From Apus apus (Eukaryota > Chordata > Aves > Apodiformes > Apodidae): a stretch of 64,000 nt of DNA. Position 1 is the stretch's first letter. Every line of letters starts with the position of its first letter. The stretch spans positions 5,743,001 through 5,807,000 of the forward strand of contig NC_067296.1 of assembly GCF_020740795.1 (NCBI RefSeq), given 5' to 3'. Positions 1 to 12,100 of this stretch are shown piece after piece. The position numbers and the translations under genes were made by a program. The notes under the pieces were generated by a model, which saw only the letters and a list, made by a program, of their open reading frames with translations, was not told where the DNA came from and made no database searches.

Positions 1-147
1 CAAAGAGGTCATGAATGGATGGAGATGGGGATATGTCAAATCATTTTTTTTCAGCAGCTTAGGTGAGAGAAATTCAGCAAGGTTGACATTGAGCTTTAGG
101 TAGCTGGGTTTGGAAGTGGCTATGGGAGAAGCTGGAGTGATATCCTA

Positions 148-414
<267 letters not shown>

Positions 415-2619
415 TCAGAGAAGATGCTGCTGCAACACCAAGGTTGACATTGAAAAAATACAGAGTTTGGGTAACTCAGTAATGGCTTCATCCATTTTCA
501 ATCAAACACACAGAGGGCACTGTGTTTATAGCTCTGGAACTCACATTTCCAAGACTCCCAGTTCCACACGATGGTGGCAGTGCTCTAATTGATCATTAAT
601 TAGCATTCCCCCCCTGACGTGCTTGTGGCTGTGTGGCTTTTGGGCGAGCTGGGAAGTGATGCTGCTGAGCCACGAGTGCAGCTGGGCAGCTGTCAGGCAA
701 GGAGGAGCTGCTTGTTGGCTTCTGCAAGGGCTGCTGGGTAGAAATAGCTGCATTTTTCTCTGACATCTCAGAAGTAGGTGGTTTTGCTGATTGTTTCTGC
801 TCTATTAATTAGAAGGAGTTCCCGTGCTCCGGAATTTAACTCTGCTAACTTAGTGGGATGGGCGTTAACCAGCTGGAGAGAGAGAGGAGGTAGGTCCAAG
901 CCTGAGGTGCCCTGCTCTGCCACCTGGGACACGTGAGCAAGAACTGGGGAATGAGAGGGGAGGCTTCTGGGATGTCTCATGGGGACACCTTCTGTGGTGC
1001 TGCCTTGCTTTCAGAGAAGGTGAGACTGCTCACCTGAAGACCAGCAGCTCCTGCCCTACTGAAAGCCCTTAGACACCCCGAGTATCTTTGGATAAGAAGA
1101 AAGCAGGGGAGAGGAAAGGTGTGCTGCCTGGGCAGGAGCCCCTCACTGGCACATCTGCCCATGTCTGGGAGATGGCAGCTGGGCACGCTCAGGAGAAATT
1201 GCTCCTACCAAGGTGACCCAGTGTGGCTGGTTATGAAAAGGTCTTGAATTAAGCCTGAGTTCACTTCTTCCATGTACTGAGCTTCCTTGCCTTGTTCCAA
1301 AGGGGTGCTTGTGCCTGCTGGTATTTGGATAACACTCCACATTTCTGGATGCCCAGGAAATGTTTTTGGACCCACTTGGATGAGAATCAGACCCAAACCA
1401 GACCCTTGGGAGAGAGAAAGCTGTATGGAAACTGGCTTCAGGCTCTGACTCTTGACCCTCCCAAGGCTGCTGGGGTCACTCCTGACCTGCACACAGCCAT
1501 GGCCTCACGTTGCAGGCAGCAGTGGCCAGAGCAGGCTGTGAAGCTCAAGCACAGCTGCAAAAACACTGCTGGGCCACCAGGAGACAGCGGGCAGTGCTGG
1601 GGGATGGCTTGGAAGAGAAGTGGTGGGGATGGGGGCTCTTGAAAGGGAAAATCTTGCAAGAGGCACCCAGTAGAGCGTCCCCCTTAAAAGCAGGCTCTCT
1701 TCCTCTTAAATGGGCTAGAAATGGAGAATAACTGAGGGTAGGATGATCAGATGTGTGAGCAGAGGCAAAGGGGTCCTGCCAAGCATCCCAAGGCAGGCCA
1801 TGGTCAGCTCTTGCTGGGCTCAGAGGCCAGAGCACACTCCCAGGGAGGGCAGCAGCCACCACTGCCATCCCAAGCAGCCTTTTAGAATAATTCATCAGCT
1901 GGTTTTGCTCTCCTCCAGAGCAACATGTGTATTTTAAAGAGATGGTGCCCTTTACAGCTTCTAGGACCCATGTTACAATTAGCCTCAACCTTGCATCCTT
2001 TCCCTTCCAGCTTCCCCATGCTCTGGATGGACCTGACACTCTCCTGTTTGGGCATGGATGACAAACAAATCTCCCATACAAGGTATTATTTACCCAGTGT
2101 CTCCTCTGGGTAGTCCCATGGGGACCTGATGCTTTACACTCCACAGACTCCCATCATTGCTGTGTTCAGGCAGCGTCATCTCCTGCCCTCCTTGTTCTCA
2201 ACTCTTTATCCTAAACTTCTTATCTGGATCACCAGCAAGCATAAATCAGCAGAGCTCTGCCAAAATCAGATTTACAGCTGGTGCCAGTGTCACCCAGAGC
2301 ATTAGTCTGGGAGATGACTGTTTTACAGCCACATGAGGCTGTTGCTGACTGCAGAGACCATCCTGCAGCAGAGCTCCTCTCCCCACAGCTGCCCTGGTGC
2401 TGCTGCCAGCACATGGCTCTGGCTTGGCAATGGCTCACCCTGACCACACTCATGACAAGGCCGAAGGACCTCCTTTGCCAGACAAACCCTTGGATCACCC
2501 TTAACAGCTCCCATGCTGAGGCTGGATCTGGTCCCTCCAACCCTCCATCGCAGGGCTGAGAGACTGTGGCTCCAGCAATCTGAGGTTGAGCTTTACCAAC
2601 CACTATCCCACCATTACTG

Positions 2620-2675
2620 TTGGTCTCGATGATCTTAAAGGTCTTTTCCAATCAAAATGATTCTATGATTCTCTA
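2620..2675 (+). mobile_element. CR1 LINE 3'-end fragment
   Basis: The text TTGGTCTCGATGATCTTAAAGG, then TTTTCCAATCAAAATG, then ATTCTATGATTCT, is the typical CR1 3' terminus ending in the ATTCTATGATTCT repeat. The fragment is short and 5'-truncated, as most CR1 copies are. Confidence 0.85.
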
Positions 2676-5600
2676 GGATAACTTGGGAAGGAGGGAGTGA
2701 AGCTTTCAGCAAGACTATCTACTGACAGGTTTATATCTCTGCACAGCCAAAGAGATCCTGTAAGAAAGTGATTTCATGTTTTTCCACAATCTGCCACTGT
2801 CCCCTCCTCTGCTGCTGAGCAGTTGTGTGTTTCCAGCTTTCATCCACCTTTGCTATTTCTCCCTTCATCTAAAAGCATCATTTGGGAACCTTTCTGCAAA
2901 AGTTTTGTTTGGTTGGTTTTGTTTCGTTGTTGTTTTTTACAGACCTAGGGACAGAGACCAGGATAAATGTGGAAAGGGACTGAGGAAAAGACTCTCCATT
3001 GGTGTGACCTTGGCTATTCTTCCACACTATTACAACATGGTGAAAAGTGAGTATTAAACCTTGCTGGCTCCATTCAGTAGCATTGCACCCTCAGCTTGTC
3101 AGAGACAATGGGCACAGAGCAGGAGAGAACCAGACTCAGCCCAGGAGATTTTTTTTCTGGTGAATCTTACCAGTGCAAGACATGGAGCACAGCTTTGGGT
3201 CCTTGTTCATTTCTCAGCTGTGGGGACACATGCTCCATCCCTGTCAGTGCCCATCAGCATCAACGTGCTCACCAGCACCCATCCACATGGCTTTGGGTCT
3301 CCTTGGGAAGCACTGGTCCCTGTGGAGCTGCTGAGCTGGGAGCTGCTGGAGGGAGCTTCTCCCATTCACCCATCAGCAGAGTAAGGAGCAGCCTGGTACT
3401 GAGGCCAGGCAGCAGCAGGGAGTGTTCAGGAGCAAATTGCCAAAACCTGTGGATTAAGATGTGTGCTGACAGCATGGCCAGCAGCAATGCCTGCTGTGCA
3501 GAGCCTCCCATGGCCCCAGCTCGGGGCAGGGCCAGGCTTGTGCTGGGATCTCTGCTCCCTGCCATCCGGATGCAAGACTGGAGGCACGTGGGTCACTGCC
3601 TGGAGCTTCTTAAAGAGCCTTCTGGAATAATAATCTACACGTTCTTTGCTGCTGAAAGGAGGAACGTGCATGCCAAAGGCAGGTAAGCAGACCACGGTTC
3701 TTCAGACTTGATGTCTGGCTGGAGAAACGTGGTTTTCTTTTCTTTGTCCATTCTCTGCAGCCATTGCCTTCCAAATTTGGGGGCTGAATTGTCTCAGTGA
3801 CGCATTTCTGAACAGTGCTCACCATTCTGCCCACCGAGGCGACCACCCAGCATCCATCATCTGGTTTAAATTTGCATGCAGAAAGTCAAAGGGCTGTTGC
3901 TGAAGCAGCTCAATATACCCACTTGGCTCCTTCTCTGGCACCTACAGCCTCCTCGGGGTTACAGGGAATTATTCACTCCTTCTGACATTTAGTATGTTAA
4001 ATTATTAAAATGCTTGGGTTGTAGTGCAGTGTTAGTTCAGTGTCATGTTAGCAGCATGGCACGGGCCAGGCTCTCAGACCTGATGCTAAAAGCCTCCTTG
4101 TCAGAGCCTGAGGTCTCAGGGGGGACTCAGCTGCTCTCGCACACAGTTGGGCATTATGTGGAGGCGGGGGGGGGGGGGAGCAAGGGAGGAGCCACCACCT
4201 TCCTCCATGCTGATTTTTGGAAGCCTTCCCCTCTCCCTGCTCAGCCTGGCATAGCTTACCTCCAAGGCTCGTCCCTCACTTTAGACCAGGATGTACCTCA
4301 GGAGAGGGTGCAAGGATGCTTTGAAGATCATCTCTGGGGTCGCTCTGCCCTGGTGCTGGAGGCTGGAGACACTCGGGGCACCCGGGGGTGTTTGTGAGCC
4401 CTGGCTGTGTTTGCTGTGCCCTCTTCCATGGGAAACACAGCAGAAAAGGAGAAGGAGTGCCCTGTGTGCTTTTCACAGGAGACACCCAACTGGACCATCT
4501 TGTGAAGGGCTGGTTTACGTGGGCACTGAGAGGCTTTGGTAGGGTTGGACCCCCCCAGTCACATTGCTGTTTTCAGGAGAATTGAAAATCAACCCTTGCC
4601 TTCCCAGCAGTGAGGGCATCGCTCAGTGCCTTGTCCTGCCTCCAGCTGGGAAAGGCATTTTCTCCTTCCTGGGTCCCGGTGGGTCTGGCAGGGCTGGGCA
4701 GCTCGGGGTGTCCTGCCCTCCCGCGGCTCTGCCTGGGTCACACGCAGGGGACAGCCCCACCAAGAGGCCTTCTCAGCTCAGCCTTCCCCTGCCACTGGGT
4801 CGCACATCCCTGCTGAGACAGCCGTGCTCAAGGTGTGGGATATATCCTGGTCCCCACATCACCTCCTGCTCTGAGAGGGCAGAGCAGGCTGGAAGGTCCC
4901 ACAACACCCTGTGTGTGCACCCTTGGGTGACTGAAGGAGCAGAAAAGGCACTTCAAGGGCACCAGGAGAAGCAAACTGCTTTCTGCACTGCTGCTTTCCA
5001 GTTCACTGACATTCACCAGTTCAGCCTGTGGAGGAAAGAACCTGATTTTTTTGGGGCCCCTGGGAATGAGAGTACCTGACTGGGGAGACCAAAATGTGAT
5101 CCCATCAGCTATTGTTTAGAAACTAGGTCTTCACATCAACTCTTTGTACAGGAACTTTAGCTCACGATAACAGTGTCCTCAAGTGCAGGTAACACTAAAT
5201 TCAAGGGCAGAGATTGAATTTGTTGCTTTTCCCTGTTTGCCTTGCTCAGAAGACAGCTGCTCAGCAGCTTGCTGGGGACTTGCTGCCACAGAGGGCAATT
5301 GTTCTTTCCTGGGCTTGGGGAGACCAAATGTCCTAATAAGAAATATCCATTTTAGGGGTCTGGGTTATATTTTGTACAGAGCAGGGGAGAAAACGCCTGC
5401 AGTGCTCTTGGGTATGGAGTCAATGTGATGTTTATGCAAAAGGAAAAGCCATTAGAAATCACAGAAATGAGAAGCCTGCAGTTTCTGGCTTCCCTCATTT
5501 TTCAATACCTCCTTTAATCCAGACCAACCCAGCTCACAAGCCCTTGTATATGCAGGGGTATTTATAAATCCTGTATTTTACTTGCTGCACACACAAGTGA

Positions 5601-6179
5601 AATTCAGCCTTTTCTGGGCTTGGGGGATTTATCGACCACACCAACAGCAAACACCAGCTGAGAATAGGAAGAGTGAACACCCTGTGGCAGTGAGCTGTGT
5701 GGGGGACGGGGGCCAGCTGGGGTGGTCACCCCAGGCATGTTGGTGGCTGCCCCAGCAGCACCAACACCTTCCAGATGCCCCAGGTTGATAGGGCAAGAGT
5801 GGCTCGACTGCTAGAAAATGCAGATAGTGGAGGTGACTTACTGCAGTCTCCTTTCTCTGTTCCTCAGGTTCCCCTGCCACCAATGGTGGTGCAAAGAGGG
5901 AGGCAAGTGCAGTTACACAGGTCCTGCAAAGCACTACAGATGGTTCCTACCACCACTAGACTGATGCAAGTTCTGAGAAAGGGTGGAGGACTGGGAAGAT
6001 CTATGGCAGGGTGTCTGAGAAGCCTCTACTGATGAGTCCCAGAATAAATTGGATTGCCTGGCCCCATTCCAGTAGAGATTGGGGCCCATCCCAGTAGAAA
6101 CTGGCAGCTGTAGCCTAAAGCCCCTGAGCCTGAGGACAGCAGGGAATATGCTGAAGTTTGGTTTCCTGTTAGGCAGTCC

Positions 6180-6250
6180 TGTGAGGAGCAGGGAGTTGCG
6201 TTTGATCCTTAAATGTCCCTTCCAAGTCAAGATCTTCCGTGACCCTGTGG
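6180..6250 (+). mobile_element. Degraded CR1 LINE 3'-end remnant
   Basis: AGGAGCAGGGAGTTG, followed by TTTGATCCTTAAATG and TCCCTTCCAA, resembles a diverged CR1 3' terminus. The terminal ATTCTATGA repeats are not intact, so this is an old copy, assigned by resemblance only. Confidence 0.5.
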
Positions 6251-6619
6251 TCTCCATTGCTACAGTCAGTTGAGCACATCAGTTGAGCTTCTTGCTGGGA
6301 GCTCAACCTGAGGCTCTGCAGCCCTGGGAGCTCTGCTCTGCAGCTCCCTGGGTCAAACCCTGCTCTGACTGCAGCCACCACCCTTGGAGGATACTCAACT
6401 CCCAAGGCACTGTAGTTCAAACACATCGAACTCAGACTCTTTTTTTCTTTTTTCCAGGACCTTCTGGCTTTATGGGGCTCCCAGGTGCCCTCCCACGCGT
6501 GGGGAAGATGAAACAAAAAACGACAGAAAAGAGAAAATAAAAAGGGAGGAGGAAGGAAGAAAAAAAGGAAAAAAAAAAAAGAAAAAAAGAAGAAAAGAAG
6601 CGATTCTCTCCCTGGCCGG

Positions 6620-7560
6620 TAAGTTGCTGGGAATAACCCCGGCTGTGCAGAGCCCGGTGCCGCCGGGCACGTCCATCGGTCGCCCTTCCCACCTGCGCGG
6701 GGGTCCCGCTTGCCCGTGGCTGCCCGCACCGACGGGGCGGGGAGAGCTGGGAGCCCGCGGGTACCCCCGCGTCTGGACACCCCAACAGCCCCCCCCCAAA
6801 AACTGCCCCCGGGGCCGGGCCGGGGCGCGGCGGCCGTGCCCGCCCCGCAGCCCCCCCCACCCCTACCCCCCACCCCCGCTGCTCCCGCCCCGTTAAATGC
6901 CGTGCGGGGCCCCGCCGCCGCCCAGCGCTGCCGGCACCGCGCACCGGAGCGGGCACCCACCCGCGCACCCTTCCCCGCACCGGATCGGGCACCCACCCGC
7001 CCCGCACCGGAGCGGGCACCCACCCGCCCCGCACCCGCCCCGCACCGGATCGGGCACCGACCCGCCCCGCACCGCCCCGCACCGCCGTACCTGACCCAGT
7101 ATCGCGGCGGGGAGCGGCTCGGCGGCCGGCCCGGGTGAGTGAGGGGCTCCGCGGGTCCCGCCGGCCCTGCGGGAAGGGACGGGAGAGCAGGGGGGTGAGG
7201 GTGAAGCCCCGCCGCGGGGCTTGGCACGTCCCGGGGGGCGTTTCCTGGGAGCGGGGCTGGCAGAGGGGAGCAGGATCCTGGGCGTGAGGAGCGGAGAGCG
7301 AAGCGGGGTCGGGGGAAAGAGCTGAGCCTCGGACATGGGGGTTTTTTTCCCCCCAAACCGTGGGCTGGATCCCTCCGTTTCCCGCCGCCCCCTCACGGTG
7401 GTTGCTCTCCCGAGTCCGGTGGGGCCAGGGCGGGGGGGGAGAGCAGGTTTTGGGGGGGCATGATACCCCGCTTTGGCTCTCGGTGTCTGTGCGGAGGATG
7501 TGAACCCTTCCCCGCCGTCGGGCTGGCGCAGTTCGCTGCTCGGCTCACCTCTTGCCTCGC
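6620..7560. promoter_or_regulatory. CpG island; probable divergent promoter for RBPJL (-) and MATN4 (+)
   Basis: This is the first stretch very rich in G+C and CpG dinucleotides, in clear contrast to its flanks. It has no convincing protein-coding frame; the long open frames on both strands are a by-product of GC-rich repeats. It lies between the minus-strand RBPJL exon and plus-strand MATN4. Two good plus-strand donors occur: GGCCG|GTAAGT (exon end 6618) and CCCGG|GTGAGT (exon end 7134). Either could end a non-coding first exon of MATN4, whose first coding exon has an upstream acceptor at 17194-17195. The promoter role is inferred; no transcription start can be read from sequence. Confidence 0.6.
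6941..7085. repeat. GC-rich minisatellite-like tandem repeat inside CpG island
   Basis: Four or so imperfect copies of a unit of about 26 bp, roughly GCACCGGAKCGGGCACCC followed by ACCCGCCCC. It produces repetitive Arg/Gly/Ala frames on the minus strand that look like a protein but are not. Confidence 0.8.
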
Positions 7561-8829
7561 TGTCGGGCAAGTTCCTACTCATACCAGCGGGGATCTCTTT
7601 TAGCAGGGACTGAGAAGGCCCGGTACCCCCGGGCAAGGTGTGCTGAGCAACAGGAGATCGAGACCCCGCCAAAAGATAAGCTTGGAAGCGTGTCCCGAGG
7701 CTGCTCTGCACAGCTCCTGCATCCTCATGAATGCTCTGTGCATCCTGGTGAATATGTTTGCACAAGCAATCACCCACCTTTGGCTTTGGATCCCAACCCT
7801 TTCACGGGGCCAAAAAAAAAAATAATAATAAAAAAATAGCTTTGGGCACTTTTGTTCCAAGCAATTATGTGGGAAAACTTGTTTGGAAAATCAGATTATT
7901 CTGCAGCCATTGTATCTGTGCTGACACGCAGCAGTCCTGGGGTAGGGGAGCTGAGCAGATACACCACTGGTGGTGGTACGTGTCCCACTGGGGTTTTTCC
8001 CCCTCCTCCTGCAAGGACAGCCCTTGGCTGCTGTGCAGAGAGCTGCTGAATCCAGCAGGAGTGGGGGTCAGTGAGGAGGCCAGCATGGCAAAGGGACTGT
8101 CCTGCTTTGAAGGAAGCCTCCATGTGTGTACAGTGGGACCTGGGGGGGAGAAGAGGGCTCCAAGAGGAGCCTGTTCAGAGCTCGGAGACAAGGCACACGA
8201 TTTACCTCTTCTCCTTAGACCCACTGGGTTTTTGCTCCAGTCAAACCCAGTTTGTTTACAAAGTTCCTATAAAGTCCTCCCTGTTGGGGCCCTTTGTAGC
8301 ATCTCTTGATAGTAAAGATGGTATTTTTCCTTTTCCAAGAACAGGAACAGTTTAATCACAGGTCATGAGCACGCAGGTTCTCAGTTACCAGTAGAAATGG
8401 CATTTTGCAAGCAGATTCTTGTGATCTTTGCAGGGATTCATTAGATTGGCATGTGATATCCACAAACTCTGTATGGGGAGCTCTGCTCTCGGATCTCAGC
8501 CCTTGTGTTTGCCACCAGGATATGGATAAATTTGGCCTCATCTGACATACAAATTCCTGTCTGGAAGGCGTGCAAGAGATCTTGGTGTTTGTAGTAAAAT
8601 GACACTTCCCATCAAAGCAGGCGGGTGTTGCTGCATCCAACTGGGAAAGGCTGCTGTTGATTTTGGGGTTGTTTTTTTTTTGGAAGTTGTAACTTTCTCT
8701 TTTCTTGAAGAATTAATTAAGTTTTATGTGGTTAGTGCAAGATAGACTGGGGAGCTGCACTGGTTGGTGAGGGCAGCAAAAAGAGGAGGCCAACAAGGCA
8801 GCCCGTTGTAGGCAGCCTGCAATCACAGG

Positions 8830-9070
8830 AGATGTTTGTGCTCCCATTGCTCATACCATAGCATTTCCCTTGAGGTTGGCATTAGGGGTTAAAGGTTTCT
8901 CAAGAGAAGCCTTTGTTTAAACATCTTTAAAGTTTCCAATAGGGGCCTCTTTGTTCGCTTTGGAGCAGCCTGCCTGCCTTGTTAAAAATTGGGTCCTCAT
9001 AAAATGCTATTTACAAATGCCAGATGAATAGGGCTGGAACGTGGAGGGGGAGATAAGTAGTGTTTGTATC
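8830..9070. promoter_or_regulatory. Candidate regulatory element with SOX-type motifs
   Basis: An AT-richer island with no coding potential holds two CTTTGTT motifs (8911-8917 and 8949-8955), the core of SOX-family sites, within 45 bp. MATN4 is a matrilin, and matrilin genes in cartilage are controlled by SOX9, so a MATN4 enhancer is plausible but unproven. Confidence 0.25.
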
Positions 9071-9124
9071 CACTCACACATGGGGATTACAGACAAGCCC
9101 TACTGTGAGTGAATAAGTGGGTCC

Positions 9125-9156
9125 TAGAGGGGGCGGGGGGGGGGAGGGGGGGGGGA
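9125..9156 (+). repeat. G-rich run, possible G-quadruplex
   Basis: Several long runs of G broken by single C or A bases make a simple-sequence tract able to fold as a G-quadruplex. No function is implied. Confidence 0.6.
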
Positions 9157-12100
9157 AGATGGAGTGGTATTTATCAAGAAACTTATAAAAATCAGCTTCT
9201 CCCCCAGAAACAGCCAGTCTCTCTTCTGCCAGATGTCACACGTGTCTCCTTCCATGTGCCAGGAGGCTGAGTGGCTCCCACCACTTGTCATTACCTCTCA
9301 GTTGTTACGTTTTCACCACCTTGGGCCCCAATAGTAGCAGATTGATGACCTGGGCTCTGCTGGCTGCCACGGGGGCTCCATCGAGCAGCCTGGTGCAGGG
9401 ACCTGGAATTGGTGCTTGTTGTGACCTGCTGTCAGGACTCACCCCTTGGTAGGTATTTGCAACACAGAAGTACCTTAGAAGTACCTTTAAGTAACAGTTT
9501 TAACACTTGGAAAGCTCTGGTTTCCTCTTCCATCCTGGCTAAGTGCGACGGGTTTAAATAGAGCTCTGTTAAAGCAGGGGAGGATGCAGGCCACCCCAGA
9601 GGCTGGTGCACAGATGTGACAGTGTTCCCACACTGGATGTCCCTGGGCTGCTGTGCCTGATCCTGTGGCTGAAGCTTTTCTGATTCTCAGACAGCTTGTC
9701 CTTCCTGGTATTTTTCACTGGAGGCCAGATCCTTCTATGCATTTCCTCAGCAAGTTTCTACTTTTGCCTGTGTCTCTTTTTCTGCAGACTTCTGATTTCT
9801 CACCTTGCAAGCTCATGAATCCATCACTAGCCTGGTCTCTCTGGTGTCCATACACAGGGATCAGCTGTGGACCCTTGCAGATATGTGGCAGTAACTTGTT
9901 TTTCCTCCAGACTTCAGCTTTCCTGTCTCTGGGATGTGTCATGCTGCTTCACTGATTGATTGCAAGCTTATAAATCTGGGAGGCTTTGTGTTGTAGCCTG
10001 TGGACCTGTAGGAGTCCATGGTCTGTGGCAGGAGTCAGTGGGAGCAGAGCTGTTGGCAGCAGAGGAAACCCACCATACCAGAGTCTGATTCTTGGCAGGA
10101 AAATTAGCAGGGTCCACAAGCTGAAAAAGATGGGAAAACCCTGCCTATGGGTATTCACAGCTGGGTTTGGATGGCTTCCCCAAAGGGTCATGAGAGAGAT
10201 TCTCCTTGTTCTTCTTCTCTTCTCACAGCATCTTGCTTTGGCCTTAAAAGTACCAGCCAGGACAAGGGTGACACAGAACATTTCAGTCTGTGCTGAAATG
10301 CCAGGCAGCAATCTCCCTGTTGCTCCTCCATTTCACTCTCCCTGTTTGTTGCTGAACCTCTTGTGGCAAGTTCTTTAGGCAGATGATGAGCTGAGAGTGT
10401 CTGCCCTGTGCTCAGGTTCTCTAAAGCACTGGGCTTTCCCTCCTCTGTCTGAAGTGCTCTTGTTTCATCCTGGGATGCAGGTGGGAGAGCCAGCCTGGGT
10501 CCTGGCTCTGCCACAGCCTTGAGCGAGTGGTTTTGTAACTCTCTTGGTCTCTGGTTCCTCATGCCATGATGTAGGACTCTCCTTGGGAGAGCCTCATGAG
10601 GCCTGAGAGCCTCAGTGCAGCAACCTCAAGCTGTTCTCTGATCTCTCCTGGAAGCAGAGACCTTGCAGGCACCTTTGCCAAGGACTCAGTAAATGCAATA
10701 GAGTTAGATTATTTCACCTAGTTGCTAATCAGCTGACCAGAAAGTGCTAATCCCACATAGGGGTGAGTTGAGGTCAAGTGGACCTGAGCCATGGCCTCCA
10801 CTGCTGCTTTGGGTCCCTAGAGATATCTCCTGGGAGGTTTCATGCAGCATCTGAGCACGCCGAGGGTGATGCACAGATGCTGAGGCACAAGGGTCAGCAG
10901 GTCACCTGCTCTTCAGCGTGGGCAGAAGCAAGGCCACAGGCCACTGCCATGCTGGTGCAAGTTCTTCTCTGGTGCATCTCCTATGGGATGATGGCATCTC
11001 AGCCTGGGAACAGCAGTTCTCCTCCCATCCTGCTGTCAGAGGGACGTGGCAGCTGTCGGGATAGGTGAGTACAGTTTCCCGTCCTACCTTTGGGGTTCTC
11101 CCTATGGAAAGTATCTAGACAAAGAATTCCACCAGCTCACTTTCCCTGTCTTGAGGAGGGTTGAAAAGTCTCTGTGCTTTTCTGCAGCTGCCAAGCACTC
11201 CTCACTTTCTGCTATTTCAATTAAACACATGGCAGGATGGGTAGGATGAAGGGGAGGGGTGCAAGAATATTCTCCTGGCGTGTTTCCTTATGCCAACACA
11301 TTAGGTCACATCTCCAGAGTGAGAAATATGATTTAAAGATTTAGAGAAGGAGGTCAGGCAATGAATCAGTGATTGTGGAGCTGAAATAGCAGGCGTGCTC
11401 TGTGGTTGTCTGTGCCAGGTAAGCTTGCTGGAGGTCAGCTGGGGATATTGATCCCAGCAGATTCAGGAGACAGACATCCTGCTAGGAACTATCATTGCTT
11501 AGAGATACCAGCTCTGCTGCATCAGGAGCTCAGTTGACAAACTCTGAACCAGCCCAGGAGCTGCTGTGGGTCATTTCTCTTTCCCTTGTGGTTGAACAAG
11601 CATATTTCTGAGGAAAAAATGCACTGCAACACCTTCCTCCCGAAACAAGAGCTTGGGTAATGGATTGCTGCCTCAGCTTCTGGATGGCCCAGACCTCCTT
11701 TCCTCCAAGGAAAACCTCTTGGCCCAGGAGCCTGTTTGCAGAAGAGCACTTACTTTTTGAAGAGAGTCAGTAAGGTGATTATTTCCCCTGTTGATCACTC
11801 TTCATCAAAACCTAAAGGTATTCCAAGAGCCCTCTGGTTTTGCTTAAAATACCAGTTAGGAGCAGGGCTGAGATTGCCTGTTGTGCAGCTCAGGGGACAA
11901 GTGCAGCCTAAGGTCCTGAGAGGGACAGAGAGCAACAGAGAAATGCCACCAGGAGTTCTGAAACAGCAGCCATCTCTTGACACCATTAGTTGGACAAGGG
12001 GAATTGGATGCCTGTCTGATGTTTTCCTGTTGGCTAGATCTTCAACACACCCTTTTCAAAAGGCCATGTTTGATTTGTGAGTGAAGGTGGCATTTTTTCT

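Noticed and set aside
1545-2144. Open frame of 199 codons on the minus strand between RBPJL and the CpG island
   Set aside because: It does not resemble RBPJL or any family I know, has random-looking composition, and lacks a matching donor in the needed phase.
6169-7356. Open frame of 395 codons on the minus strand across the CpG island
   Set aside because: Composition is Arg/Gly/Ala/Pro repeats produced by the GC-rich tandem repeat, plus Phe runs from a poly-A tract. It has no domain, no homologue I recognise and no sensible exon boundaries.
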